A DNA stretch of 8,534 bases from Candidatus Omnitrophota bacterium (GTDB lineage Bacteria; Omnitrophota; Gorgyraeia; 2-02-FULL-51-18). The notes under the pieces were generated by a model. That model worked only from the letters and a program-made list of their open reading frames with translations, had not been told where the DNA came from and did not search any database. Shown one piece after another: positions 1 through 7,053 of the stretch; position 1 is the first letter of the stretch, and each line of letters begins with the position of its first letter. The DNA is taken from contig JACPXO010000083.1 in assembly GCA_016196505.1 (NCBI GenBank), positions 1 through 8,534 on the forward strand. The letters are read 5' to 3'. The translations under genes were made by a program, and so were the position numbers.

Positions 1-1780
<1,780 letters not shown>

Positions 1781-1781
1781 C

Positions 1782-2894
1782 TCACGTGACCTGCATCGGC
1801 AGGACGATATACGTGTAATCCTCGCCGCTGCGGATCACCGCCGGCTTCTCCGGGTCGATAAAACCGAACTTCACGCTGTCTTCTTCGACGTTTTTCAGCA
1901 CGTCCACGATAAAGGAGGGGTTAAACCCGATCGCGAGCTCTCCCCCTTTATAATCCACCTCCAGTTCCTCGTGCGCCTCCCCAAGGTCCGGGGTGTTTTT
2001 AGTGATGATCATCCGGTCTTTGATGATGTTGATCTTGACCGACTGGGATTCTTGATTGGTTAAAATGCTGGCACGCCGTGTGGCCTGGAGAAAATTCTGC
2101 GTGCCCACCTTGAGTTCCTCTTTGGTTTTCTTGGGGATGACCTGCTCGTAATTCGGATATTCCCCCTCCACCAGCCGCGACGTGATCGTGATGGGGCCTA
2201 AACTGATCTGGAGTTGATTTTCTTTGAAATAAAAGATCACCTCTCCCTCATCCCCTAAATCCCGGCTTAATTCCAAGATCGTTTTCATAGGAACGATCAC
2301 GTCTTTTTTAAGGTTGCCTAATTCCCCGATATTTTTCTGCATCAACGCCAGGCGCCGCCCATCCGTGGCCACCAGTTTTAGGTTTTTCTCCCTAAAACTG
2401 AATAAAATACCGTTCAACACATACCGCGTTTCATCATGGCTCATCGCAAAGGAGGTGAGTTGTATCATATTCTTTAAAATTTTTTGTGGGATCTTCACTA
2501 GATCCACGCTACGGCTGCCATGCGCCGGAAAATCGGGGAGTTGAGGAAAATCCTCCTTTAAAAGGCCTAAAAGCCGGAAATAACTTTTACCCACCTCAAT
2601 CGTGACGGTTTGGCCTTTCTTGATGGAGATATGAATTTCGGATTGACCCGGCAATTCTTTAACGATCTCGCTGAATTTTCTCGCCGGGATCGTGATCGCA
2701 CCCTCTTCCTGCACTTCCCCTTCCACTTTCACAGACACCCCGATCTCAAGATCCGTGGCAGTGAGCTTAATCTCCTGCTTTTTAGCTTCGAGTAGGATGT
2801 GGGAAAGAATGGGTAGGGTGCTTTTAGTACTGACCGCGTTTTGTACGATCTGGATCCCTTTTAAAAGCCCATCTTTTGAGGTAATTATTTTCAT
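1782..2894 (-). CDS. dnaN: DNA polymerase III beta subunit (sliding clamp)
   Basis: The beta clamp is a dimeric ring that tethers DNA polymerase III and other clamp-binding proteins to DNA. The 370 residues have the normal family length for three clamp domains. Recognisable motifs are TLPILSHILLEA (26-37), ATDLEIGV (46-53), ATDGRRLA (177-184), LVEGEYPNYEQVIP (241-254) and NPSFIVDVLK (325-334). The C-terminal IVLPMQ lines up with the usual MPMRL end that forms the peptide-binding pocket. I chose the ATG at 2894 rather than the in-frame TTG at 2900, because the AGAGGGG ribosome-binding site is six bases from the ATG and abuts the TTG. The gene lies 165 bp downstream of dnaA, across a spacer with three DnaA boxes, and is followed after one base by dciA. 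No convincing promoter of its own was seen, so read-through from dnaA is likely. Confidence 0.97.
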   Translation of the reverse strand: MKIITSKDGLLKGIQIVQNAVSTKSTLPILSHILLEAKKQEIKLTATDLEIGVSVKVEGEVQEEGAITIPARKFSEIVKELPGQSEIHISIKKGQTVTIEVGKSYFRLLGLLKEDFPQLPDFPAHGSRSVDLVKIPQKILKNMIQLTSFAMSHDETRYVLNGILFSFREKNLKLVATDGRRLALMQKNIGELGNLKKDVIVPMKTILELSRDLGDEGEVIFYFKENQLQISLGPITITSRLVEGEYPNYEQVIPKKTKEELKVGTQNFLQATRRASILTNQESQSVKINIIKDRMIITKNTPDLGEAHEELEVDYKGGELAIGFNPSFIVDVLKNVEEDSVKFGFIDPEKPAVIRSGEDYTYIVLPMQVT

Positions 2895-2964
2895 TTTCAA
2901 CCCCTCTATTGTTTTTCTGTTTTATCATTTAAAAAGATAGTTGTAGAAGTAGGGGGTTTGTTTT

Positions 2965-2973
2965 TGTGGATAA
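2965..2973 (-). promoter_or_regulatory. DnaA box, perfect consensus
   Basis: TGTGGATAA on the plus strand is a perfect DnaA box reading TTATCCACA on the minus strand. It is flanked by the inverted pair GGGGTT (2953-2958) and AACCCC (2972-2977), so in single-stranded form it could sit in a hairpin. It lies 71 bp upstream of the dnaN start. Confidence 0.85.
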
Positions 2974-3014
2974 CCCCTATTTTATGCATTCACCAACACT
3001 TACAGAACTATAAC

Positions 3015-3042
3015 TTGTGGATAACTGCTTGGTTATCCACAA
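3015..3042. promoter_or_regulatory. Inverted pair of perfect DnaA boxes forming an 11-bp palindrome
   Basis: TTGTGGATAAC at 3015-3025 and GTTATCCACAA at 3032-3042 are exact reverse complements separated by six bases. Each arm contains a perfect DnaA box (3016-3024 and 3033-3041), facing each other just downstream of the dnaA stop codon. The arrangement suits cooperative binding of two DnaA molecules. In RNA the repeat could form a hairpin after dnaA, but no U-tract follows on the minus strand, so it is not a classical terminator. Confidence 0.85.
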
Positions 3043-3059
3043 CCCGAAACCTAACCTCA

Positions 3060-4439
3060 TTATTTTTTGATCTCAATCACCAATTTATCCACAAGCGATT
3101 TAGACTTCTGGTCTTTCTTAAGATCCCGCCTGATCTTGTCGCAGGCATGCAAAACCGTGGTGTGGTCTCTCCCCCCAAAATGTTCCCCGATCTCAGGGAG
3201 TGAAAGGCCGGTCATTTCACGTGAGAGGAACATCGCCAGATGCCTCGGGTACACCACATTCTTGGAACGCCGCCGGGCGGACATGTCCGAGGGGCGTATT
3301 TCGAAATACTCCGCCACTTTTCGCTGGATCAGGTCCACGGTGATCTTTTTTTGGGTCTCAACGATCAGATCTTTCAGCACCTCATAGGCGACGGTCTCAT
3401 CCACCTCTTTGCCGACGAGTTTGGAGTAGGCCACGACGCGGATGAGCGCCCCCTCGAGCTCGCGGATATTGGATTTGATGCGGTCAGCGATGAACGCGGT
3501 CACGGGATCCGGGATGTGCAGGTTCTCGCGCTCCGCTTTTTTGCGCAGGATGGCCGTCCGCGTCTCAAAATCCGGCGGTTGTATGTCCGTCACGAGCCCC
3601 CACTCGAAACGTGACACGAGACGCTCCTCGAGGTTGGAGATGTCCTTGGGGGGTTTGTCGCTTGAAACCACGATCTGTTTGTGCGCGTCGTAGAGCGCGT
3701 TGAAGGTGTGGAAAAATTCCTCCATGGTGGCTTCTTTGCCGGCGATGAATTGAATGTCATCGATCAACAGGCAATCCACGTTCCTGTATTTTTCACGGAA
3801 TTTGGCCGTGGTGCCGGTTTTGATGGCGTTGATGAGCTGGTTCGTGAATTTTTCGCTGGTCATGTAGAGCACTTTGGTCTTCGGACTGCGCTTTGAGATC
3901 TCGTTGCCGATGGCCTGCATCAAGTGGGTTTTCCCGAGCCCGACGGGGCCGTAGATAAAGAGGGGGTTGTAGGCCTTGGCCGGCGTTTCCGCGACCGCCA
4001 TAGACGCGGCCTGGGCGAAACGGTTGGACGGGCCGACGACGAAATTGTCGAACGTATACCGGGGGTTCAGCGGCGACTCGTTGGGCGCTGGGGCGGCCAG
4101 GGGCGCGTGGGTCGGGAAGGCGTCCGTGAGCGTCGCACCCACGGCGCGCGGGCCCACGGCCGGCGCGGGCGAGTCTTTGACGACCTTAAAGCTCAATTGT
4201 TGGTGGGGGTTCTCGGTGACTTCCTTTAAGATGGTCAGGATCATCCCGCCGTAGTGGTCGGACACCCAGGTTTTTAAAAATTCGTCGGGAACACCCAACA
4301 CCAACTCTTCAGCCGTAGCTTCGAGGGGTTTCACCGGGCTCAGCCAGCGCTCACAGACCTGGGGGGCCAGTTCTTTTTGCAGGGCGTCGAGTATTTTTAA
4401 CCAAATTTCCGTTGCGGAAAGTTGATCTTGGTTATCCAC
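3060..4439 (-). CDS. dnaA: Chromosomal replication initiator protein DnaA
   Basis: DnaA is the AAA+ ATPase that binds DnaA boxes, melts oriC and recruits the helicase. The 459 residues show all four domains: an N-terminal interaction domain (about 8-90, with EIWLKILDALQKEL), a Pro/Ala-rich linker (about 90-125), the AAA+ core (126-355) and the DNA-binding domain (about 365-459). The core has Walker A GPVGLGKT (164-171), Walker B LLIDDIQF (224-231), the arginine-finger region RLVSRFEWGL (273-282) and the sensor II segment NIRELEGAL (324-332). The DNA-binding domain has YPRH with the base-contacting Arg399, and the signature GGRDHTTVLHACDKI at 422-436. The start must be the GTG at 4439, because an in-frame TAA lies at 4470-4472 with no other start codon between. 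No Shine-Dalgarno sequence precedes it, and the GTG is part of a DnaA box. Autoregulation by DnaA is likely. Confidence 0.97.
   Translation of the reverse strand: MDNQDQLSATEIWLKILDALQKELAPQVCERWLSPVKPLEATAEELVLGVPDEFLKTWVSDHYGGMILTILKEVTENPHQQLSFKVVKDSPAPAVGPRAVGATLTDAFPTHAPLAAPAPNESPLNPRYTFDNFVVGPSNRFAQAASMAVAETPAKAYNPLFIYGPVGLGKTHLMQAIGNEISKRSPKTKVLYMTSEKFTNQLINAIKTGTTAKFREKYRNVDCLLIDDIQFIAGKEATMEEFFHTFNALYDAHKQIVVSSDKPPKDISNLEERLVSRFEWGLVTDIQPPDFETRTAILRKKAERENLHIPDPVTAFIADRIKSNIRELEGALIRVVAYSKLVGKEVDETVAYEVLKDLIVETQKKITVDLIQRKVAEYFEIRPSDMSARRRSKNVVYPRHLAMFLSREMTGLSLPEIGEHFGGRDHTTVLHACDKIRRDLKKDQKSKSLVDKLVIEIKK
3085..3093 (+). promoter_or_regulatory. DnaA box inside the 3' end of dnaA
   Basis: This perfect TTATCCACA lies within the last codons of dnaA, where the minus strand encodes Val-Asp-Lys near the C-terminus. 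It has the same orientation as the box at 3033-3041 and extends the downstream cluster into the gene. Confidence 0.75.
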
Positions 4440-4440
4440 A
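4432..4440 (+). promoter_or_regulatory. DnaA box overlapping the dnaA start codon
   Basis: This perfect TTATCCACA on the plus strand gives TGTGGATAA on the minus strand. The GTG inside it is the only possible dnaA start codon, so the box supplies the first codons (GTG GAT AA). DnaA bound here would sit on the transcribed gene start, at the edge of the AT-rich tract. Confidence 0.85.
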
Positions 4441-4560
4441 GTTTGCTTTTTGAAAGTACTTATTAAATTTTATATTTGAAACGTAACTTATTGAAAATAA
4501 ATAAGTTAAATAGCAAAAAAATACCCACAATTTTTGTGATTTAATTTCCCTATTTATCAA
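4441..4560. other. AT-rich tract, likely DNA unwinding element and dnaA leader
   Basis: Only 24 of these 120 bases are G or C, against roughly 50-57% in the flanking genes. The tract is bounded by DnaA boxes at 4432-4440 and 4554-4573, the position expected for the strand-opening region. It also forms most of the dnaA mRNA leader. I did not find a clear run of DnaA-trio repeats. Confidence 0.7.
4484..4508. repeat. 9-bp inverted repeat in the AT-rich tract
   Basis: TAACTTATT (4484-4492) and AATAAGTTA (4500-4508) are exact reverse complements with a 7-base spacer. It lies in the middle of the likely unwinding element. It could be an operator for an origin-binding regulator or simply chance in AT-rich DNA. 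Confidence 0.4.
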
Positions 4561-4573
4561 CAGATTATCCACA
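4554..4573 (+). promoter_or_regulatory. Tandem DnaA box pair upstream of dnaA
   Basis: TTATCAACA (4554-4562, one mismatch) and TTATCCACA (4565-4573, perfect) lie head to tail with two bases between them. They sit about 40-60 bases downstream of the predicted dnaA transcription start and at the edge of the AT-rich tract. They could serve both origin opening and repression of dnaA transcription by its own product. Confidence 0.85.
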
Positions 4574-4621
4574 GGCGTGAAATTGTCCAAAGGCAGATGC
4601 TTAATCGAACGCACGAGCGCA

Positions 4622-4650
4622 ATTATAGCAAGCGCCAGAGAGGTTTGCAA
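4622..4650 (-). promoter_or_regulatory. Sigma-70-type promoter for dnaA
   Basis: On the minus strand the -35 element TTGCAA (4650-4645) is separated by exactly 17 bases from a perfect -10 TATAAT (4627-4622). The -10 is preceded by TGC, making an extended -10. Transcription would start near 4614-4615, giving a dnaA leader of about 175 bases that contains the DnaA box pair and the AT-rich tract. Match quality and position make this the probable main promoter of the dnaA block. Confidence 0.8.
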
Positions 4651-4671
4651 CAAGAATTTTTAAAAAAAACC

Positions 4672-4699
4672 TTTACTCACGAAACTCGTATGTTATAAT
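4672..4699 (+). promoter_or_regulatory. Sigma-70-type promoter for the rpmH-rnpA-yidD-yidC-mnmG block
   Basis: A perfect -10 TATAAT at 4694-4699 is preceded by TGT, giving an extended -10. A partial -35 TTTACT lies at 4672-4677, 16 bases upstream. Transcription would start near 4706, about 46 bases before the rpmH ATG. It diverges from the dnaA promoter, with 21 bases between the two -35 elements; those bases include an A/T run at about 4653-4669 that could act as an UP element. Confidence 0.8.
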
Positions 4700-4704
4700 C
4701 CACC

Positions 4705-4727
4705 CTTTGGCGGCTTCGGCCGAAAAG
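4705..4727 (+). other. UUCG-tetraloop hairpin at the start of the rpmH mRNA
   Basis: CGGC-TTCG-GCCG at 4711-4722 is a perfect four-pair stem closed by the very stable C(UUCG)G tetraloop. CTTT (4705-4708) and AAAG (4724-4727) can extend it across a small internal loop. The predicted transcription start is near 4706, so the hairpin would sit at the 5' end of the mRNA. It may protect the transcript from decay, or be a site for autoregulation; no U-tract follows, so it is not a terminator. Confidence 0.5.
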
Positions 4728-4751
4728 TTTTCTAACTTAAGAGGTTGGTTG

Positions 4752-4895
4752 ATGAAAAAGACCCTGACGAACAAGTCCAATATCAAGCGGTTGAGAACCC
4801 ACGGGTTCAGGAAAAAGATGCGGAGCCGGGACGGCCGGAATGTGATCAGGCGCCGCCGCCAAAAAGGAAGACATAAGCTCACCGTTTCCGCGTAG
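4752..4895 (+). CDS. rpmH: 50S ribosomal protein bL34
   Basis: bL34 is a small, very basic protein of the large ribosomal subunit. The 47 residues match the family along their length: MKKTL at the start, [15 protein letters not shown] at 9-23, and the Arg/Lys-rich tail [15 protein letters not shown]. It is a few residues longer than most (typically 44-46). The ATG at 4752 was chosen because an AGAGG ribosome-binding site lies seven bases upstream and the conserved MKKT start falls exactly here. It is the first gene after a strong promoter, and rnpA follows 11 bases after its stop. Confidence 0.97.
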   Translation: MKKTLTNKSNIKRLRTHGFRKKMRSRDGRNVIRRRRQKGRHKLTVSA

Positions 4896-4906
4896 GTATC
4901 TTTACG

Positions 4907-5173
4907 ATGGGTGAAAACCCCCGCTGGATCAGTTTGAAGATCGTGGAACCCCCGCGCGTCACCCACTACCCGAAGCTAGTCATCTCTATCCCAAAGAGCG
5001 TGGTTCGTTTGGCGACGCGTCGGAACCGGTTGAAGCGGCTGGTCCGTGAAGCCGTGAGGCATGGCGGTTATGTGGAACCCTCCGGGAAGGTTTACTGGTT
5101 TCGTGTCCGCGGGGCTGTGCCGGAGCGGCTCAGTTTGAACGTGGTCGCCTCGCAAATCAAAAGTCTGTTTTAA
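4907..5173 (+). CDS. rnpA: Ribonuclease P protein component, N-terminally short
   Basis: RnpA is the protein cofactor of the RNase P ribozyme that removes 5' leaders from tRNA precursors. The family signature is present as ATRRNRLKRLVREAVR at about 36-51, preceded by the strand KLVISIPKSVV and followed by YWFRVRGAVPERLS. At 88 residues it is shorter than the usual 110-120. Aligned by eye to the Bacillus protein, it lacks about the first 20 residues, including the first helix with the conserved aromatic residues of the central cleft. The frame has a TAA at 4874-4876 and no other start before ATG 4907, so this is not a start-choice error. An AGGT ribosome-binding site overlaps the rpmH stop, nine bases upstream. 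The place between rpmH and yidD is the classic one. Identity is firm; whether the short form is fully functional is open. Confidence 0.9.
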   Translation: MGENPRWISLKIVEPPRVTHYPKLVISIPKSVVRLATRRNRLKRLVREAVRHGGYVEPSGKVYWFRVRGAVPERLSLNVVASQIKSLF

Positions 5174-5187
5174 GGCCAGGTCATCTC

Positions 5188-5412
5188 ATGAAAAAAGTGG
5201 CTATTTTTTCAATTCTTTTTGTTTCTAACCTATTTAGATCAATGGGGTTAAGGTCATGCCGATTTCATCCCACCTGTTCCCGGTACGCCGTGGAGGCCTT
5301 TGAAACATTGAGTTTCAGCCAAGCGTTTTTTCTCACCTTAAAGAGGGTGTTCCGCTGTCATCCGTTTTCAGAGGGCGGGGTCGCCCCGCTTGTCCGCGGG
5401 GGGCGCTCATGA
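5188..5412 (+). CDS. yidD: Membrane protein insertion efficiency factor YidD
   Basis: YidD is a small, membrane-associated protein that assists YidC-dependent insertion; its exact mechanism is not settled. The 74 residues show the family core: a hydrophobic N-terminus (1-16), CRFHPTCSRYAVEA at 24-37 and LKRVFRCHPFSEGG at 51-64, with the conserved cysteines 24, 30 and 57. The usual GGxDPVP ending is altered to GGVAPLVRGG. An AGG ribosome-binding site lies seven bases before the ATG. Its stop overlaps the yidC start by four bases (ATGA), which implies translational coupling with yidC. Confidence 0.93.
   Translation: MKKVAIFSILFVSNLFRSMGLRSCRFHPTCSRYAVEAFETLSFSQAFFLTLKRVFRCHPFSEGGVAPLVRGGRS
5375..5401 (+). 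promoter_or_regulatory. Possible RNA switch over the yidC ribosome-binding site
   Basis: CCCCGC at 5384-5389 is perfectly complementary to two identical GCGGGG copies, at 5375-5380 (three-base loop) and at 5396-5401 (six-base loop). The second copy runs into the G-rich stretch 5398-5403 just before the yidC ATG at 5409. The two stems exclude each other, so one exposes the yidC initiation region and the other hides it. A ribosome finishing yidD would melt both. This is inferred from base complementarity alone. Confidence 0.4.
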
Positions 5413-7028
5413 AAGATATGGAAAAAAGGACGCTTCTGGCCCTGGTGCTTTCGTTCCTAGTGCTTGGTTTTTACCCCGTGATCCTGGAGAAGTTTTACCC
5501 TCAAGCCAAGGCGCCCGTGGCGGCTAGACAGACCGCCGCCCTTCAGCCGGCGGCCCCGGTCGTGAAACCGTTGCTTTCTCACGGGGAATTCGCCGATGCG
5601 AAGGACGTGGTCTTGGCCAACCGGGACCTGCGCGTGGTTTTAAACCCGGCGGGCGGCGCCGTTCGGGAGATCTCGTTTTTAAATTTTGTAGACCATGCCA
5701 AAAACGCGCCTATCCGTTTTTTTTCGCTGAAAAGCCCTTCCCGCGCCACGACGTTCGTGGACCTCGTGGACTCCCCCGTAGATCCCAAGGAACTCTCCGG
5801 AGACTACGTGGTCACGCGCCAGGGTCATACGCTCACCGCGATCCGGGAACTCTCGAGCGGCTTGAGGATCACCAAAGAATACCGGTTTCAGGAGGCGGGT
5901 TACGGCGTGGATCTCGGACTGAGTTTCGAGAATGGCTCGGACAAACCGCTGGATTTCCGCTATCAGCTGTACGCGGGCTCAAGTCTAGATCCCAGGCACT
6001 CCATTGACAACCAGTACCTCGAGGCGAATTTTTACTCTCACGTGTCCGACCGCGCGGTGCTCCGTCACATCAACGAGACCAAGCCGGGAAAAGTCGTGCA
6101 AAGCCAAGACGTTGTCGAATGGGTGGCGGTGAAAGACCGGCACTTTTCCGTGATCTTGAAGCCGAAGACAGAGAAAACTTTTACCGGGCTCGTTGAAGGG
6201 CTCGGCCAGCGGCATTTCGGCGCTTCGCTTCTTTCGGAAAAGATCATCCTCGCTCCCAAGACGGCCGTGAACCACTCTTTCGTTCTTTACGCCGGCCCCA
6301 ATGAAGTGGCCGCGCTTCTCCCCTTTGGCCTCGACCCGATCGTCAACTTCGGTAAAATGGACCTCATCGGGAAGCTCTTAGTGGGGATGCTCGAGCTCCT
6401 CAATCGCGTGTTCCATAATTACGGGATCGCGATCATCATACTCACCCTGTTGACGAATCTCCTTCTTTTCCCGCTCACCCGCCTCAGCTTTATGTCCATG
6501 AAGCGGATGCAGCTGGTTCAGCCGCATATGAATAAACTCAAGGAACAACACAAACATAACCCTGAGCGGCTTAACAAAGAGACCATGGAGCTTTATAAAA
6601 AACACAAAGTCAATCCCTTCGGCGGGTGCCTGCCGATGCTTCTTCAAATGCCGATCTTCATCGCGCTGTACGTGGCGCTTTCGAAATCCGTCATTTTGAT
6701 AAACTCTAAACTATTGTGGATAAAAGACTTATCACTTCCTGACAGCGTGCCCCTGCCATTCGCGTTGCCGTTTCTCGGGGCGGAGATCCACGTGCTTCCC
6801 CTTCTCATGGTCGGCGCCATGGTGATACAGCAGAAAATGACCCAGGTCAAAGTGGATGGCCAGGACCCCAATCTTGAGATGCAGCAAAAAATGATGTCCG
6901 CGATCATGCCAGTCATGTTCGGGTTCATTTTTTATTCGATGCCCTCAGGCCTGGTCCTTTACTGGCTCACCAACACCGTTTGGATGACGCTGTACCAGCT
7001 TTCCTTGAAGAACACGACACTGGCCTAA
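5409..7028 (+). CDS. yidC: Membrane protein insertase YidC (Oxa1 family)
   Basis: YidC inserts proteins into the inner membrane, alone or with SecYEG. The 539 residues have the Gram-negative layout: TM1 at about 8-25, a large periplasmic beta-domain (about 60-300), then the conserved membrane core. The core comprises TM2 (about 337-357), a cytoplasmic helical hairpin (about 360-400), TM3 with [16 protein letters not shown] (402-417), TM4 (about 455-475) and the last two segments (about 497-530) with [11 protein letters not shown]. The Arg that normally lies in the TM2 groove, five residues before the PL of FPLT, is Asn350 here. The tail after the last segment is short and not basic. The ATG at 5409 overlaps the yidD stop; a second in-frame ATG at 5418 starts MEKRTLLA, the more usual N-terminus, and could be the true start. 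Confidence 0.96.
   Translation: MKDMEKRTLLALVLSFLVLGFYPVILEKFYPQAKAPVAARQTAALQPAAPVVKPLLSHGEFADAKDVVLANRDLRVVLNPAGGAVREISFLNFVDHAKNAPIRFFSLKSPSRATTFVDLVDSPVDPKELSGDYVVTRQGHTLTAIRELSSGLRITKEYRFQEAGYGVDLGLSFENGSDKPLDFRYQLYAGSSLDPRHSIDNQYLEANFYSHVSDRAVLRHINETKPGKVVQSQDVVEWVAVKDRHFSVILKPKTEKTFTGLVEGLGQRHFGASLLSEKIILAPKTAVNHSFVLYAGPNEVAALLPFGLDPIVNFGKMDLIGKLLVGMLELLNRVFHNYGIAIIILTLLTNLLLFPLTRLSFMSMKRMQLVQPHMNKLKEQHKHNPERLNKETMELYKKHKVNPFGGCLPMLLQMPIFIALYVALSKSVILINSKLLWIKDLSLPDSVPLPFALPFLGAEIHVLPLLMVGAMVIQQKMTQVKVDGQDPNLEMQQKMMSAIMPVMFGFIFYSMPSGLVLYWLTNTVWMTLYQLSLKNTTLA
6715..6723 (-). promoter_or_regulatory. Perfect DnaA-box sequence inside yidC
   Basis: TGTGGATAA lies in codons for Leu-Trp-Ile-Lys (residues 436-439), in a local dip where only 14 of 50 bases (6691-6740) are G or C. 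The LWIKDLS motif is conserved in YidC, so protein constraint explains part of the match. Binding by DnaA is possible but unproven. Confidence 0.35.
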
Positions 7029-7043
7029 ACCCTGGCCTGAACC
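7020..7043 (+). repeat. Tandem 12-bp duplication carrying the yidC stop codon
   Basis: CTGGCCTAAACC (7020-7031) is followed directly by CTGGCCTGAACC (7032-7043), with one difference. The unit is four codons long, so both stops (TAA at 7026, TGA at 7038) lie in the yidC frame. It makes up most of the 25-base gap between yidC and mnmG. Confidence 0.7.
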
Positions 7044-7053
7044 GGTTTTGATC

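Larger units (their letters stand above)
2965..4573. other. oriC: Chromosomal replication origin (oriC), bipartite around dnaA
   Basis: Six perfect copies of the 9-bp DnaA box (TTATCCACA or its complement) lie at 2965-2973, 3016-3024, 3033-3041, 3085-3093, 4432-4440 and 4565-4573, with a one-mismatch copy at 4554-4562. A random 8.5-kb sequence would be expected to hold well under one. The boxes form two clusters, one in the dnaA-dnaN spacer and dnaA 3' end, the other at the dnaA 5' end and upstream. A 120-bp, 20% GC tract lies in the upstream part. Genes diverge from here with replication (dnaA side leftward, rpmH side rightward). The layout resembles the Bacillus incAB/incC arrangement, in which the two clusters are looped together. 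Which cluster contains the unwinding site is inferred from AT content only. Confidence 0.9.

Noticed and set aside
2895..2900. TTG at 2900 as the dnaN start
   Set aside because: The ribosome-binding site AGAGGGG abuts this codon, while it is six bases from the ATG at 2894, which also matches the conserved MKI start.
2951..2978. Possible terminator formed by GGGGTT and AACCCC
   Set aside because: The loop is 13 bases, the stem six pairs, and no U-tract follows on either strand; the element is better read as a DnaA-box flank.
2895..3059. Separate promoter for dnaN in the dnaA-dnaN spacer
   Set aside because: Only weak -10-like sequences were seen on the minus strand, none with an acceptable -35 at 16-18 bases.
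4707..4751. N-terminal extension of rpmH from a TTG at 4707
   Set aside because: This stretch is the predicted 5' leader with a hairpin; the conserved L34 sequence and a good ribosome-binding site begin the gene at 4752.
4673..4966. 97-codon minus-strand frame over rpmH
   Set aside because: It is a shadow of rpmH and rnpA with no family resemblance and spans the divergent promoter.
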